64,000 bases of DNA, from assembly GCA_016342325.1 (NCBI GenBank), contig JAEINR010000012.1:1-64000 (forward strand). The letters are read 5' to 3'. This stretch comes from Desulfobacterium sp. Its GTDB lineage: Bacteria; Desulfobacterota; Desulfobacteria; Desulfobacterales; Desulfobacteraceae. Position numbers and translations under genes: made by a program. The stretch's first letter is position 1. Each line of letters opens with the position of its first letter. The notes beneath the pieces were generated by a model. The model was not told the DNA's origin. It saw nothing but the letters and a program-made list of their open reading frames with translations, and made no database searches. This document shows positions 17,645 through 24,880 of this stretch, piece by piece.

Positions 17645-18826
17645 CTAGGCGAACTGGCCGGCCACCCAACCCGACGACCATGCCCACTGAAGATTATAGC
17701 CTCCCAGCCACCCGGTGACATCGAGCACCTCGCCGATGAAGTAGAGGCCGGGCACCTTGCGGGCTTCCATGGTCTTTGAGGAGACCCCATCACAGTCCAC
17801 CCCGCCTTTGGTCACCTCCGCCGTTCTGTAGCCTTCGGTGCCCCCGGGTTTGACCGCCCATTGTTTCAGGCTTGCCCCAAGGGCCGTGAACCGTGTGTGG
17901 GAGACCGAGTTCAGGGGGGCCTCGGCAATATTCTTCTCCACCATGGCCGTCACCAGCCGTTTGGGCATAATGTTGGCCAGCATGGATTTCACCTGCTGTT
18001 TCGGGTGGTCCTGCTGGGCCTTTTTCAGGAGGGACACAAGGTCGATGCCTGGCAGGAGATCGATGGAGACCGTCTCCCCCGGCTGCCAATGGGAGGAGAT
18101 CTGGAGAATCACCGGCCCGCTCAACCCCCGGTGGGTAAAGAGGAGGTTCTCGCGAAAACTGTGCTGGCCGCAGGTGACGACGGCATCCACGCTGATGCCG
18201 GACAGGGGCGCCAGGCGCTCCTTGTCCTGGGGCTGGAGGGTGAAGGGCACAAGGCCCGGGCTGGGGGGGCACACCTTGATGTTGAACTGCTCGGCGATCT
18301 TGTACCCAAGGGGGGTGGCTCCGGCCCCGGGTATGGAGAGGCCCCCCGTGGCCACTACCAGGGAATTGCTTTTGAACACTTCCTTTGGGGTGGTTACGGT
18401 GAAGCCAAGTCCCTCTTCCCGGGTAATCCCGGTCACCTGGGTGTCAAGCCTCACCTCAACGCTTGCCTGGTCGCACTCGGAAAGAAGCATGGTGAGGATC
18501 TCCTTTGCACTGTCGTTGCAAAAGAGCTGGCCGTGGTCCCGCTCGTGATAGGGGATCTTGTGCTGTTCTATTTTTGCAAGGAAATCCCACTGGGTGAAGC
18601 GACTCAGGGCGGATTTGCAGAAATGGGGGTTTGCCGAGATATAGTTGGCCGGGGACAGGGAGAGGTTGGTGAAGTTGCACCGGCCCCCGCCGGACATGAG
18701 GATCTTTTTTCCGGCACGTTTTTCATGGTCAAGGACAAGGACCGACCGGCCCCGGTTGCCAGCTTCAATGGCGCACATCAGGCCCGATGCACCAGCGCCG
18801 ATGATGATAATATCTGTTGTTGTCAT
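17645..18826 (-). CDS. NAD(P)/FAD-dependent oxidoreductase, BaiN/HI0933 family
   Basis: A 393-residue flavoprotein of the HI0933/YhiN/BaiN family. The N-terminal FAD-binding Rossmann motif is IIIIGAGASGLMCAIEAG, followed by the family hallmark MSGGGRCNFTN. The second dinucleotide signature is VVATGGLSIPGAGATPLGY, and the C-terminal FAD motif is GLYFIGEVLDVTGWLGGYNL. The physiological reaction of most members is not established; a few reduce bile-acid intermediates. It is convergent with the HAD gene and divergent from the EamA gene. Confidence 0.9.
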   Translation of the reverse strand: MTTTDIIIIGAGASGLMCAIEAGNRGRSVLVLDHEKRAGKKILMSGGGRCNFTNLSLSPANYISANPHFCKSALSRFTQWDFLAKIEQHKIPYHERDHGQLFCNDSAKEILTMLLSECDQASVEVRLDTQVTGITREEGLGFTVTTPKEVFKSNSLVVATGGLSIPGAGATPLGYKIAEQFNIKVCPPSPGLVPFTLQPQDKERLAPLSGISVDAVVTCGQHSFRENLLFTHRGLSGPVILQISSHWQPGETVSIDLLPGIDLVSLLKKAQQDHPKQQVKSMLANIMPKRLVTAMVEKNIAEAPLNSVSHTRFTALGASLKQWAVKPGGTEGYRTAEVTKGGVDCDGVSSKTMEARKVPGLYFIGEVLDVTGWLGGYNLQWAWSSGWVAGQFA

Positions 18827-18962
18827 GGACTCTTCCGCTCTATGGATGGTTGTGGTTGTTGTCTTTTCCTCCTCTATACCATGAAACCCCTTGGGTATAA
18901 ACTCAATATGGCGTTTGGGGTGGGTCTGTTTTGCTCTTTTATACCAGGGGGTGACAATTTTC

Positions 18963-18991
18963 TTGACACTCCCCTGGCAAAGGCGTAAATG
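18963..18991 (+). promoter_or_regulatory. Sigma70-type promoter for the EamA gene
   Basis: TTGACA (18963-18968) and TAAATG (18986-18991) are separated by 17 bp. This lies about 50 bp upstream of the EamA GTG start and in the right direction. Confidence 0.5.
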
Positions 18992-19043
18992 GTCTCATTT
19001 TTAAAACGTCTTACACCATCTATAAAGGTGGAGGGAGAGGGCT

Positions 19044-19994
19044 GTGGTTTCCTGTTCCAGAAGCAAAATTATTCTATCGTTTTCAGCCATTTATTTTGTC
19101 TGGGGCTCCAACTACCTTGCCATGCGGGTGGCGGTTGACACCACCCCGCCTTTTTTGACCATGGCCCTGCGATTTTTCCTGGCCTCACTCCTCCTTGCCC
19201 TGGTCGCCGGGCCCGGACGATTTAAATCCCTTGGCGTTAGGCAGATCCGCAACGCCCTTGTTGTGGGCATGCTGCTGGTGGGCATGGGCAGCGGCCCCAT
19301 TGCCTGGGCCATGCTCCAAGTGCCCACCGGGATCGCCGCCATGATCGCTGCCAGTGTGCCGGTCTGGTTTGTTCTGTTTGAGAAACTGCTCAAGGGGGAT
19401 TCCGGGTTGAGGGGGCTTGGCTGGGCAGGGATTTTTGTCAGCACGGCAGGGGTGATCCTGCTGATCGGGGGCAACAGTGCCAACCGCTTTGGAGCGGCCC
19501 CCCTGGTGCCTTTGTTGACCATTGTGCTGGCCTGCCTGTTGTGGGCGTTTGGGTCCATCTGGGGAACGGTGCTTGACAAGCCCGCCGACAACCGGGTGGA
19601 TGTTTCCATCCAGATGATGGGCGGGGCCCTGTGCAATCTCGTCTTCAGCCTTCCCATGGGCGAATGGCAAAACCTCTCCGCCATGACCGTGGGGGTGAAC
19701 TTCTTCATGGTCCTTACCTATCTGGTGGTGTTTGGATCGATCCTGGTGTTTCTGGCCTTTAATTTCCTGATCCGGAATGTGGGCGCAGGCCTTGTGTCCA
19801 CCCACTCCTATGTCAACCCGGTGGTGGCGGTGACCCTGGGGTGGTTTTTCCTGGGCGAAACCGTTGATGCCCTAATGGTGGGGGCAAGCGTGATGATCCT
19901 TGCCGGTGTGGCCCTCATCAAGCTGGGGTCCCGGACACCCGGGAATATCGCTGTTGAACAGGGGGCGGCTGCCCTGGAAAAGGCACCCTTATAA
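19044..19994 (+). CDS. EamA-family (DMT) transporter
   Basis: A 316-residue integral membrane protein with two EamA repeats, about ten predicted membrane segments in all. The N-terminal repeat has the familiar FSAIYFVWGSNYLAMRVAVD with PPFLTMALRFFLA. The C-terminal repeat ends VNPVVAVTLGWFFLGETVDA. Family members are drug/metabolite exporters, many for amino acids or their analogues. The start is GTG 19044, with GGAGGGAGAGG upstream. It stands alone just upstream of the Liv-type transporter leader. Its substrate cannot be read from sequence. Confidence 0.88.
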   Translation: MVSCSRSKIILSFSAIYFVWGSNYLAMRVAVDTTPPFLTMALRFFLASLLLALVAGPGRFKSLGVRQIRNALVVGMLLVGMGSGPIAWAMLQVPTGIAAMIAASVPVWFVLFEKLLKGDSGLRGLGWAGIFVSTAGVILLIGGNSANRFGAAPLVPLLTIVLACLLWAFGSIWGTVLDKPADNRVDVSIQMMGGALCNLVFSLPMGEWQNLSAMTVGVNFFMVLTYLVVFGSILVFLAFNFLIRNVGAGLVSTHSYVNPVVAVTLGWFFLGETVDALMVGASVMILAGVALIKLGSRTPGNIAVEQGAAALEKAPL

Positions 19995-20003
19995 AAATAA
20001 TCC

Positions 20004-20032
20004 TTGACACGGCGAATCGTGTTCCCTATAGT
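20004..20032 (+). promoter_or_regulatory. Sigma70-type promoter of the attenuator-controlled Liv-type operon
   Basis: A consensus -35 TTGACA (20004-20009) and a near-consensus -10 TATAGT (20027-20032) are separated by exactly 17 bp. Transcription would start near 20039, 26 nt before the leader-peptide ATG and about 270 nt before the first transporter gene. Confidence 0.8.
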
Positions 20033-20064
20033 TTCACGAACTAATCAAATCAAAACGGGATATT

Positions 20065-20148
20065 ATGACTTACAACGCTTTCTATTTTTATCGGTTTTCC
20101 TTTTTTGGCTACTTCTTTATGAAGTCTGGCCATGGAGGACCCGTGTAG
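20065..20148 (+). CDS. Phe/Tyr-rich leader peptide of the transporter operon (27 residues)
   Basis: A short ORF (ATG 20065 to TAG 20146-20148) predicted to encode a 27-residue peptide with Phe at 6, 8, 11, 13, 14, 17, 18 and Tyr at 3, 7, 9, 16. That makes 11 aromatic residues within positions 3-18, with no Trp. This resembles the pheA/pheST-type leader peptides of enterobacteria. The sequence before the ATG, GGGATATT, is a modest ribosome-binding site. The peptide itself should have no function; its translation would read Phe-tRNA and Tyr-tRNA charging. Its 3' end (20123-20135) overlaps RNA segment 2 of the attenuator, and its stop codon is 11 nt beyond, so a ribosome finishing the peptide would cover segment 2. 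Confidence 0.8.
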   Translation: MTYNAFYFYRFSFFGYFFMKSGHGGPV

Positions 20149-20224
20149 AGAGCAAAAGCATCCCGAGCGAGTCAAAACCATGGACAGACTGAACCAGTCT
20201 AAATCCATGGTTTTTCTGTTTTTG
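20107..20224 (+). promoter_or_regulatory. Transcription attenuator: 1:2, 2:3 antiterminator and 3:4 terminator structures
   Basis: Three mutually exclusive pairings are visible. Pairing 1:2 is GGCTACTTC (20107-20115) with GAAGT-CTG-GCC (20121-20131). The antiterminator 2:3 is AGTCTGGCCATGG (20123-20135) with CCATGGACAGACT (20178-20190), 12 of 13 bases paired. The terminator 3:4 is AAAACCATGGA plus AGACT (20174-20190) with AGTCT plus TCCATGGTTTT (20196-20214), followed by the U-rich TTTTTCTGTTTTT. Stalling at the Phe/Tyr codons should free segment 2 and allow readthrough; complete translation should let the terminator form. This is the logic of trp/phe/his attenuation. Confidence 0.8.
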
Positions 20225-20307
20225 GGATCCCGGGTTTTCAGCTGGCAGTCAGCCAAGGGTTTGACTCCTGACCATTAACGTACCAGTTAATCAGGAGAAA
20301 ACACCCA

Positions 20308-21456
20308 ATGTCTATCAAGACCCTTGTCCAACTCTTCATCGCCATCACCCTTTGTATCACCCCGTTGTCAACGGTGGCTGCGAAATCCGTCTACAAGATC
20401 GGGGGGATTTTCTCCTCCACGGGAAGGGCCTCGTTCCTAGGGGACCCTGAAAAACGCACCATGGAGATGATGGTGGACAGGATCAATGCCAATGGCGGCA
20501 TTGACGGCCACCTTTTAGAAGCGGTGATCTACGATTCCGAGGGGGATCCGGCCAAGGCCGTGAGCGCCGTGAACAAGCTGATTCACCGGGACAAGGTCCT
20601 GGCCATCATCGGCCCCAGCACCACCCCCACCACCCTGGCCGTGGTTAACTTTGTGGAGAGGGCGAAAATGCCCCTGATCAGCTGCGCCGCCGGGATCAAT
20701 ATCACAACGCCTGTGAAGCCCTGGGTGTTCAAGACCGCCCAGAGCGACCGCCTCGCCGTTCAAGGTCTCTATGCGCACATGCAGGCGAAATCCGTCAAGA
20801 CCGTGGGTATCATCACCGTTTCCAACTCCTTTGGCGAAAGCGGCAAGGAGCAGTTGATCTCCCTTGCAAAAGAGTACGGCATCACCATCGTGGCCAAGGA
20901 GAGCTTTGGCGCAAAGGACACAGACACCACAGCCCAGCTCACCAAGCTCAAGAAGGCTTCTCCGGACGCCCTGATCTGCTGGGGTACCAACCCCGGACCC
21001 GCCGTGGTGGCAAAGAATGCACAGCAGCTCAAGATCGATATCCCCCTCTACCAGAGCCACGGGGTGGCATCTCCCAAATTCATCGCCCTTGCCGGTGATT
21101 CGGCAGAGGGCATTGTGCTGCCCACGGGCAAGATCCTGGTCATGGACCAGCTGTTGGATGACGATCCCCAGAAGCAGATTCTCCAGGACTATAAGGCCAT
21201 GTACAGCGCAGGCAAGGCCGGGGCGGTTTCCGGGTTCGGCGGCTATGCCCATGACGCCATGACCATTTTGGCTGAGGCCCTCAAGGGCAGCAACGGCGAC
21301 AAACAACAGATTCGTGACAACCTTGAAACCCTGGAAAACCATGTGGGGGTCACTGGCCGTTACAGCTTTTCTCCGGAAGACCACAACGGGCTCAGCGCCA
21401 GCGCTTTTGTCATGGTTGAAATTAAGAACAAAACCTGGAATCTTCTGGGGCGATAG
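20308..21456 (+). CDS. Branched-chain-type (LivJ family) amino-acid ABC transporter, periplasmic binding protein
   Basis: A 382-residue periplasmic binding protein of the Leu/Ile/Val-binding (Peripla_BP_6) family, with an N-terminal signal peptide ending near VAAKS (about residue 27). Features include YKIGGIFSSTGRASFLGDPE, VNKLIHRDKVLAIIGPSTTP and VSGFGGYAHDAMTIL. It would capture substrate for the permeases and ATPases encoded next. It follows the aromatic-residue leader and attenuator, which suggests Phe/Tyr as ligands rather than Leu/Ile/Val; that is inference. CAGGAG precedes the ATG, and a small ATTAAC/GTTAAT hairpin (20274-20291) lies directly before this site. The permease gene starts 9 bp after the stop. 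Confidence 0.92.
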   Translation: MSIKTLVQLFIAITLCITPLSTVAAKSVYKIGGIFSSTGRASFLGDPEKRTMEMMVDRINANGGIDGHLLEAVIYDSEGDPAKAVSAVNKLIHRDKVLAIIGPSTTPTTLAVVNFVERAKMPLISCAAGINITTPVKPWVFKTAQSDRLAVQGLYAHMQAKSVKTVGIITVSNSFGESGKEQLISLAKEYGITIVAKESFGAKDTDTTAQLTKLKKASPDALICWGTNPGPAVVAKNAQQLKIDIPLYQSHGVASPKFIALAGDSAEGIVLPTGKILVMDQLLDDDPQKQILQDYKAMYSAGKAGAVSGFGGYAHDAMTILAEALKGSNGDKQQIRDNLETLENHVGVTGRYSFSPEDHNGLSASAFVMVEIKNKTWNLLGR

Positions 21457-21465
21457 GAGGCTGTT

Positions 21466-22341
21466 GTGGAGGATCTGCTTCAATACCTGTTCTCAGGCAT
21501 ATCCATCGGGTCGGTTTATGCCGTGGTCGCCATCGGCCTTTCCATGCTCTACCGGTCCACCGAGCTGATTAACTTTGCCCATGGCGAGTTTGCCATGTTC
21601 GGCGCCATGGGGCTTGTGACCCTGTGGGGGCAGTTTAAGCTACCCCTGCCCCTGGCCTTTGTTCTGACCGTTGCAGGGGTTTCAATGGTGGGCATCCTGT
21701 TCGAGCGGTTTGCCATCCGCCCGATCAAGGATCCCCATCCCATTTCGTTGGTGATCATCACCGTGGGTGCTTCCATCGTGTTCCGGGGGGTCGCCATGGT
21801 GGTCTGGGGAAAGGATCCCGTGGCGTTGCCGTCGTTTTCAAGCCATGGCTCCATTGAGATCGCAGGGGCGGTGATCGTTCCCCAGAGCCTCTATATTGTT
21901 GCCGCAGCCCTGGTTCTGGCCGGCAGCCTGCATCTTTTTTTCCGGTACACCCTCCAGGGAAAGGCCATGACCGCCTGTGCTGTGAATAAAAAGGCGGCCT
22001 GGCTCACGGGCATCCCCTCTGCCAGGATGGGGTTGTTTGCCGTTCTCATCAGCAGCGGATCCGGGGCCATCGCCGGGATATTCATCGCGCCGGTCACCAT
22101 GAACACCTACGATATGGGAACCATGCTCGGCCTCAAGGGGTTTTGCGCCGCCATGATCGGTGGCCTTGGCAGCCTGTGGGGCGCCTTTGCCGGCGGCCTG
22201 CTTCTCGGGATCCTCGAATGCTTTGGAGCGGGACTCATTTCGTCGGGCTGCAAGGATGCCATCGCCTTTGTGTTGCTTTTGTTGATCCTCTACCTCTGCC
22301 CGGGCGGGTTGTTTGCACAAAAACAGGCGGATCGGTTTTAA
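21466..22341 (+). CDS. livH: Branched-chain-type amino-acid ABC transporter permease (LivH family)
   Basis: A 291-residue polytopic permease of the LivH type. The N-terminus (LQYLFSGISIGSVYAVVAIG) and the loop STELINFAHGEFAMFGAMG are family hallmarks, and about eight membrane segments are expected. It pairs with the LivM-type permease to form the channel. The start is GTG 21466 with ATAGGAGG upstream. The conserved EAA-like cytoplasmic loop is around GLKGFCAAMIGGLGSLWGA. It is the second gene in the five-gene operon. Confidence 0.93.
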   Translation: MEDLLQYLFSGISIGSVYAVVAIGLSMLYRSTELINFAHGEFAMFGAMGLVTLWGQFKLPLPLAFVLTVAGVSMVGILFERFAIRPIKDPHPISLVIITVGASIVFRGVAMVVWGKDPVALPSFSSHGSIEIAGAVIVPQSLYIVAAALVLAGSLHLFFRYTLQGKAMTACAVNKKAAWLTGIPSARMGLFAVLISSGSGAIAGIFIAPVTMNTYDMGTMLGLKGFCAAMIGGLGSLWGAFAGGLLLGILECFGAGLISSGCKDAIAFVLLLLILYLCPGGLFAQKQADRF

Positions 22342-22358
22342 TTATGAAAGGAAGTAAA

Positions 22359-23300
22359 ATGGATAAAAAACTGGTCCACAATCTGTTGTTTATAGCGGTG
22401 GTGGCGGTGACGGGGATGGTGGTGGAAAACATCTACCTGCTTCAGATCATGACCTTTATCGGGATCAACACCCTGCTTGCCCTGGGGCTCAACATGCTCA
22501 TGGGGTATGCGGGCCAGGTCTCCCTGGGCCACGGGGCCTTTTACGGCATCGGTGCCTATGCCACGGCCTATCTGTCCGGGACCCTGGGAATCTCTCCCTG
22601 GGCGGCCCTTGTGTGCGCCATCGTCCTTTCCGTTGCCGTGGCCTTTGTGGTGGGTCGGCCGACCCTGAAGCTGTCGGGGTACTACCTGGGTATGGGCACC
22701 CTGGGATTTGGCATGATCGTCCATATCCTGTTCCGGGAGGCCGGCTCCATCACCGGCGGTGCCTCCGGGTTTGTGGGCATTCCCATGCTTACCCTCGGGC
22801 CGTTGTCGTTTGAGGGGGGGCGGAACTATTTCTATCTTGTCTGGACCGTGGTGTTTGGGGCGATCTTTTTGTGCAAACGGATTATTGACTCAAAAACCGG
22901 CCGGGCCCTGGCCGCCATCCATGGCAGGGAAAACGCGGCCGTGGCCCTGGGGGTGGACGCCCATGCGTTGAAGCTTAACATCTTCATGTTCTCAGCCGCC
23001 CTGGGAGCCATGGCCGGATTCCTCTATGCCCATTTTGTTTTGTTCATCAGCCCCGACTCCTTTGGGTTCATGGCATCGGTGAAGATGGTGACCATGGTGG
23101 TGATCGGGGGCATGGCAAACGTGTGGGGGGCCCTTATCGGCGCAGTGGTGATTACGCTTCTACCCGAGGTTCTCCACGGGTTTGCAGACCATGAGATGAT
23201 CGTTTTTGGATTGATATTGATGGGGGTGATGATCGTCATGCCCCAGGGACTGACACAAGGGGTGATAGAGCGCTATGCACGGTATAAGAAAAGAGCATGA
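22359..23300 (+). CDS. livM: Branched-chain-type amino-acid ABC transporter permease (LivM family)
   Basis: A 313-residue second permease. LIV-type landmarks are LGLNMLMGYAGQVSLGHGAF and the cytoplasmic loop with GRALAAIHGRENAAVALGVD. Two ATGs are possible, 22344 and 22359. I prefer 22359 because AAAGGAAG sits at proper distance before it. Its 3' end overlaps the first ATPase gene by 26 bp. Together with LivH it would form the inner-membrane translocation pore. Confidence 0.93.
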   Translation: MDKKLVHNLLFIAVVAVTGMVVENIYLLQIMTFIGINTLLALGLNMLMGYAGQVSLGHGAFYGIGAYATAYLSGTLGISPWAALVCAIVLSVAVAFVVGRPTLKLSGYYLGMGTLGFGMIVHILFREAGSITGGASGFVGIPMLTLGPLSFEGGRNYFYLVWTVVFGAIFLCKRIIDSKTGRALAAIHGRENAAVALGVDAHALKLNIFMFSAALGAMAGFLYAHFVLFISPDSFGFMASVKMVTMVVIGGMANVWGALIGAVVITLLPEVLHGFADHEMIVFGLILMGVMIVMPQGLTQGVIERYARYKKRA

Positions 23301-24075
23301 AAATCTCCTCTTGCAGGTCAAGGGGCTGACAAAACAGTTTGGCGGGGTAAAGGCCCAGGATAATGTTTCCTTCGGGGTTGAGCAGGGGAGCGTCCTGGGA
23401 CTGATCGGGCCCAACGGTGCCGGTAAGACAACGCTTTTCAACATGATCACCGGGGTCTGTGTCCAGGACAAAGGGGAGATCCTGTTCAACGGACACGCCA
23501 TTGAATCCATGCCGGTGCATAAACGGGTGGCCGCCGGTATTGCAAGGACATTTCAGAATGTGGAGCTGTTTCCCGGCATGACCGTTTTGGAGAATGTTCT
23601 GGTGGGTATGCATGTTCGTTTGAAGAGCGGATTCTGGGGCGCGATCATCCGGTCCCCCCGGGTGGTGAAAGAGGAACGGATTGCCCGGGAAAAAGCCCTT
23701 GAGATCCTCGAGTTTACCGGGCTTTTATCCTATGCCGATAGAATTGCCTGCGATCTTCCCGTGGGGCGCCAGAAGACGGCCGAGATCGCAAGGGCCCTGG
23801 CCACCGACCCCCTTCTTATCTTGTTGGACGAACCTGCGGCAGGGTTGAACCGCATCGAGACCCAGGCCCTGGGAGCGCTCATCTGTCGGATAAAAGAGCA
23901 GGGGATCACCCTGATGCTGGTGGAGCATGACATGGGGCTTGCCATGGAGGTGTGTGACAAGATCCTGGTGCTGGACCGGGGAGAGGCCATTGCGCTTGCC
24001 ACCCCCCAACAGATCACCAACGACCAAAAGGTTATGGACGCTTACCTGGGAGAGGAGTTCCAATGCTTGAACTAA
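23275..24075 (+). CDS. livG: Branched-chain-type amino-acid ABC transporter ATP-binding protein (LivG family)
   Basis: A 266-residue ABC ATPase. Walker A is GPNGAGKTT in GLIGPNGAGKTTLFNMITG. Walker B ends LLILLDEPAAGLN and the switch His is in MLVEHDMGLAM. The family's LSGG signature is replaced here by LPVGRQKTAEIARAL, which is seen in some LivG-type proteins where the usual form is LSYGQQR. The LivG-specific arm PSKRVAAGIARTFQ appears here as VHKRVAAGIARTFQNVELF. It overlaps livM by 26 bp and livF by 13 bp. The start 23275 is chosen by the track of homology; a slightly later start is possible. Confidence 0.9.
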   Translation: MHGIRKEHENLLLQVKGLTKQFGGVKAQDNVSFGVEQGSVLGLIGPNGAGKTTLFNMITGVCVQDKGEILFNGHAIESMPVHKRVAAGIARTFQNVELFPGMTVLENVLVGMHVRLKSGFWGAIIRSPRVVKEERIAREKALEILEFTGLLSYADRIACDLPVGRQKTAEIARALATDPLLILLDEPAAGLNRIETQALGALICRIKEQGITLMLVEHDMGLAMEVCDKILVLDRGEAIALATPQQITNDQKVMDAYLGEEFQCLN

Positions 24076-24815
24076 AAAATGTACAGTGCCATTATGGCAG
24101 GATCACGGCGGTGAACGGGGTGAGCCTCTCTGTGAGCAAGGGAGAGCTGGTCTCCATTATCGGGGCCAACGGGGCGGGCAAGAGTACGCTCTTTTCCACC
24201 ATCTGCGGACTTCTCACCACCTGGGACGGGGAGATCCTTTTTAAGGGGGCAAGCCTCAGGGGGTTGCCGCCCTCTGATATCGTTTCCCGGGGCATCTCCA
24301 TGGTGCCCGAGGGTCGGCAGATCTTTGCCCCCTTGAGCGTCATGGACAACCTGCTCCTTGGGAGCTATTGCGTCAAGCAGTCCCGGAAGGCCCGAAAACG
24401 TGAGATCGCGCGGATGATGGATCTTTTTCCCATACTGGGGGAGCGCCGGGACCAGCCCGCCGGCACCCTGTCCGGCGGGGAGCAGCAGATGCTTGCCATT
24501 GGCCGGGCATTGATGGCAAAGCCTGAACTCCTGGTATTGGATGAGCCTTCCATGGGACTTGCGCCCAAGATTGTGAAGACGATTTTTAACACCATCCGGC
24601 AACTGAGGTCCGAGGGGGTCACCATTGTCCTGGTGGAGCAGAATGCCGGTGCGGCCCTGGCCATTTCCGATCGCGGCTATGTGCTGGAAACGGGCAAGGT
24701 GGTGCTGGAGGGCAGTGCCAAGGCCCTGTTTTGCGACGAGGGGGTGAAGCAGGCCTATATTGGTAAGACCCCCACCGCCCCACCCCGGGATGAGTCACTG
24801 TTGATTGGCGCTTGA
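24063..24815 (+). CDS. livF: Branched-chain-type amino-acid ABC transporter ATP-binding protein (LivF family)
   Basis: A 250-residue ABC ATPase. Walker A is IGANGAGKSTLFSTICG, the signature is LSGGEQQMLAIGRALM, Walker B is LLVLDEPSMGLAP, and the switch region is VLVEQN. The LivF-typical VPEGRQIFAPLSVMDNLLLG is present. It is the last gene of the operon and overlaps livG by 13 bp. No clear terminator follows; the 65-bp gap before nrdJ is too short to show an obvious stem with a U-tract. Confidence 0.93.
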   Translation: MLELKNVQCHYGRITAVNGVSLSVSKGELVSIIGANGAGKSTLFSTICGLLTTWDGEILFKGASLRGLPPSDIVSRGISMVPEGRQIFAPLSVMDNLLLGSYCVKQSRKARKREIARMMDLFPILGERRDQPAGTLSGGEQQMLAIGRALMAKPELLVLDEPSMGLAPKIVKTIFNTIRQLRSEGVTIVLVEQNAGAALAISDRGYVLETGKVVLEGSAKALFCDEGVKQAYIGKTPTAPPRDESLLIGA

Positions 24816-24880
24816 CCCACCCCATGTTGTGTGTATATAGTTAGTAAACACAATATAGGGTATGGAATGCCTGGGGAGGG

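Noticed and set aside
20004-20192. 62-codon ORF overlapping the attenuator in another frame
   Set aside because: Starts inside the -35 element of the predicted promoter and has no RBS. The Phe/Tyr leader frame explains the sequence much better.
24826-24880. NrdR-like boxes upstream of nrdJ (GTATATAG and ACACAATATA)
   Set aside because: Only half-matches to the NrdR consensus, and the spacing between the two (about 20 bp) is not the usual ~31-32 bp. I also saw no cobalamin riboswitch.
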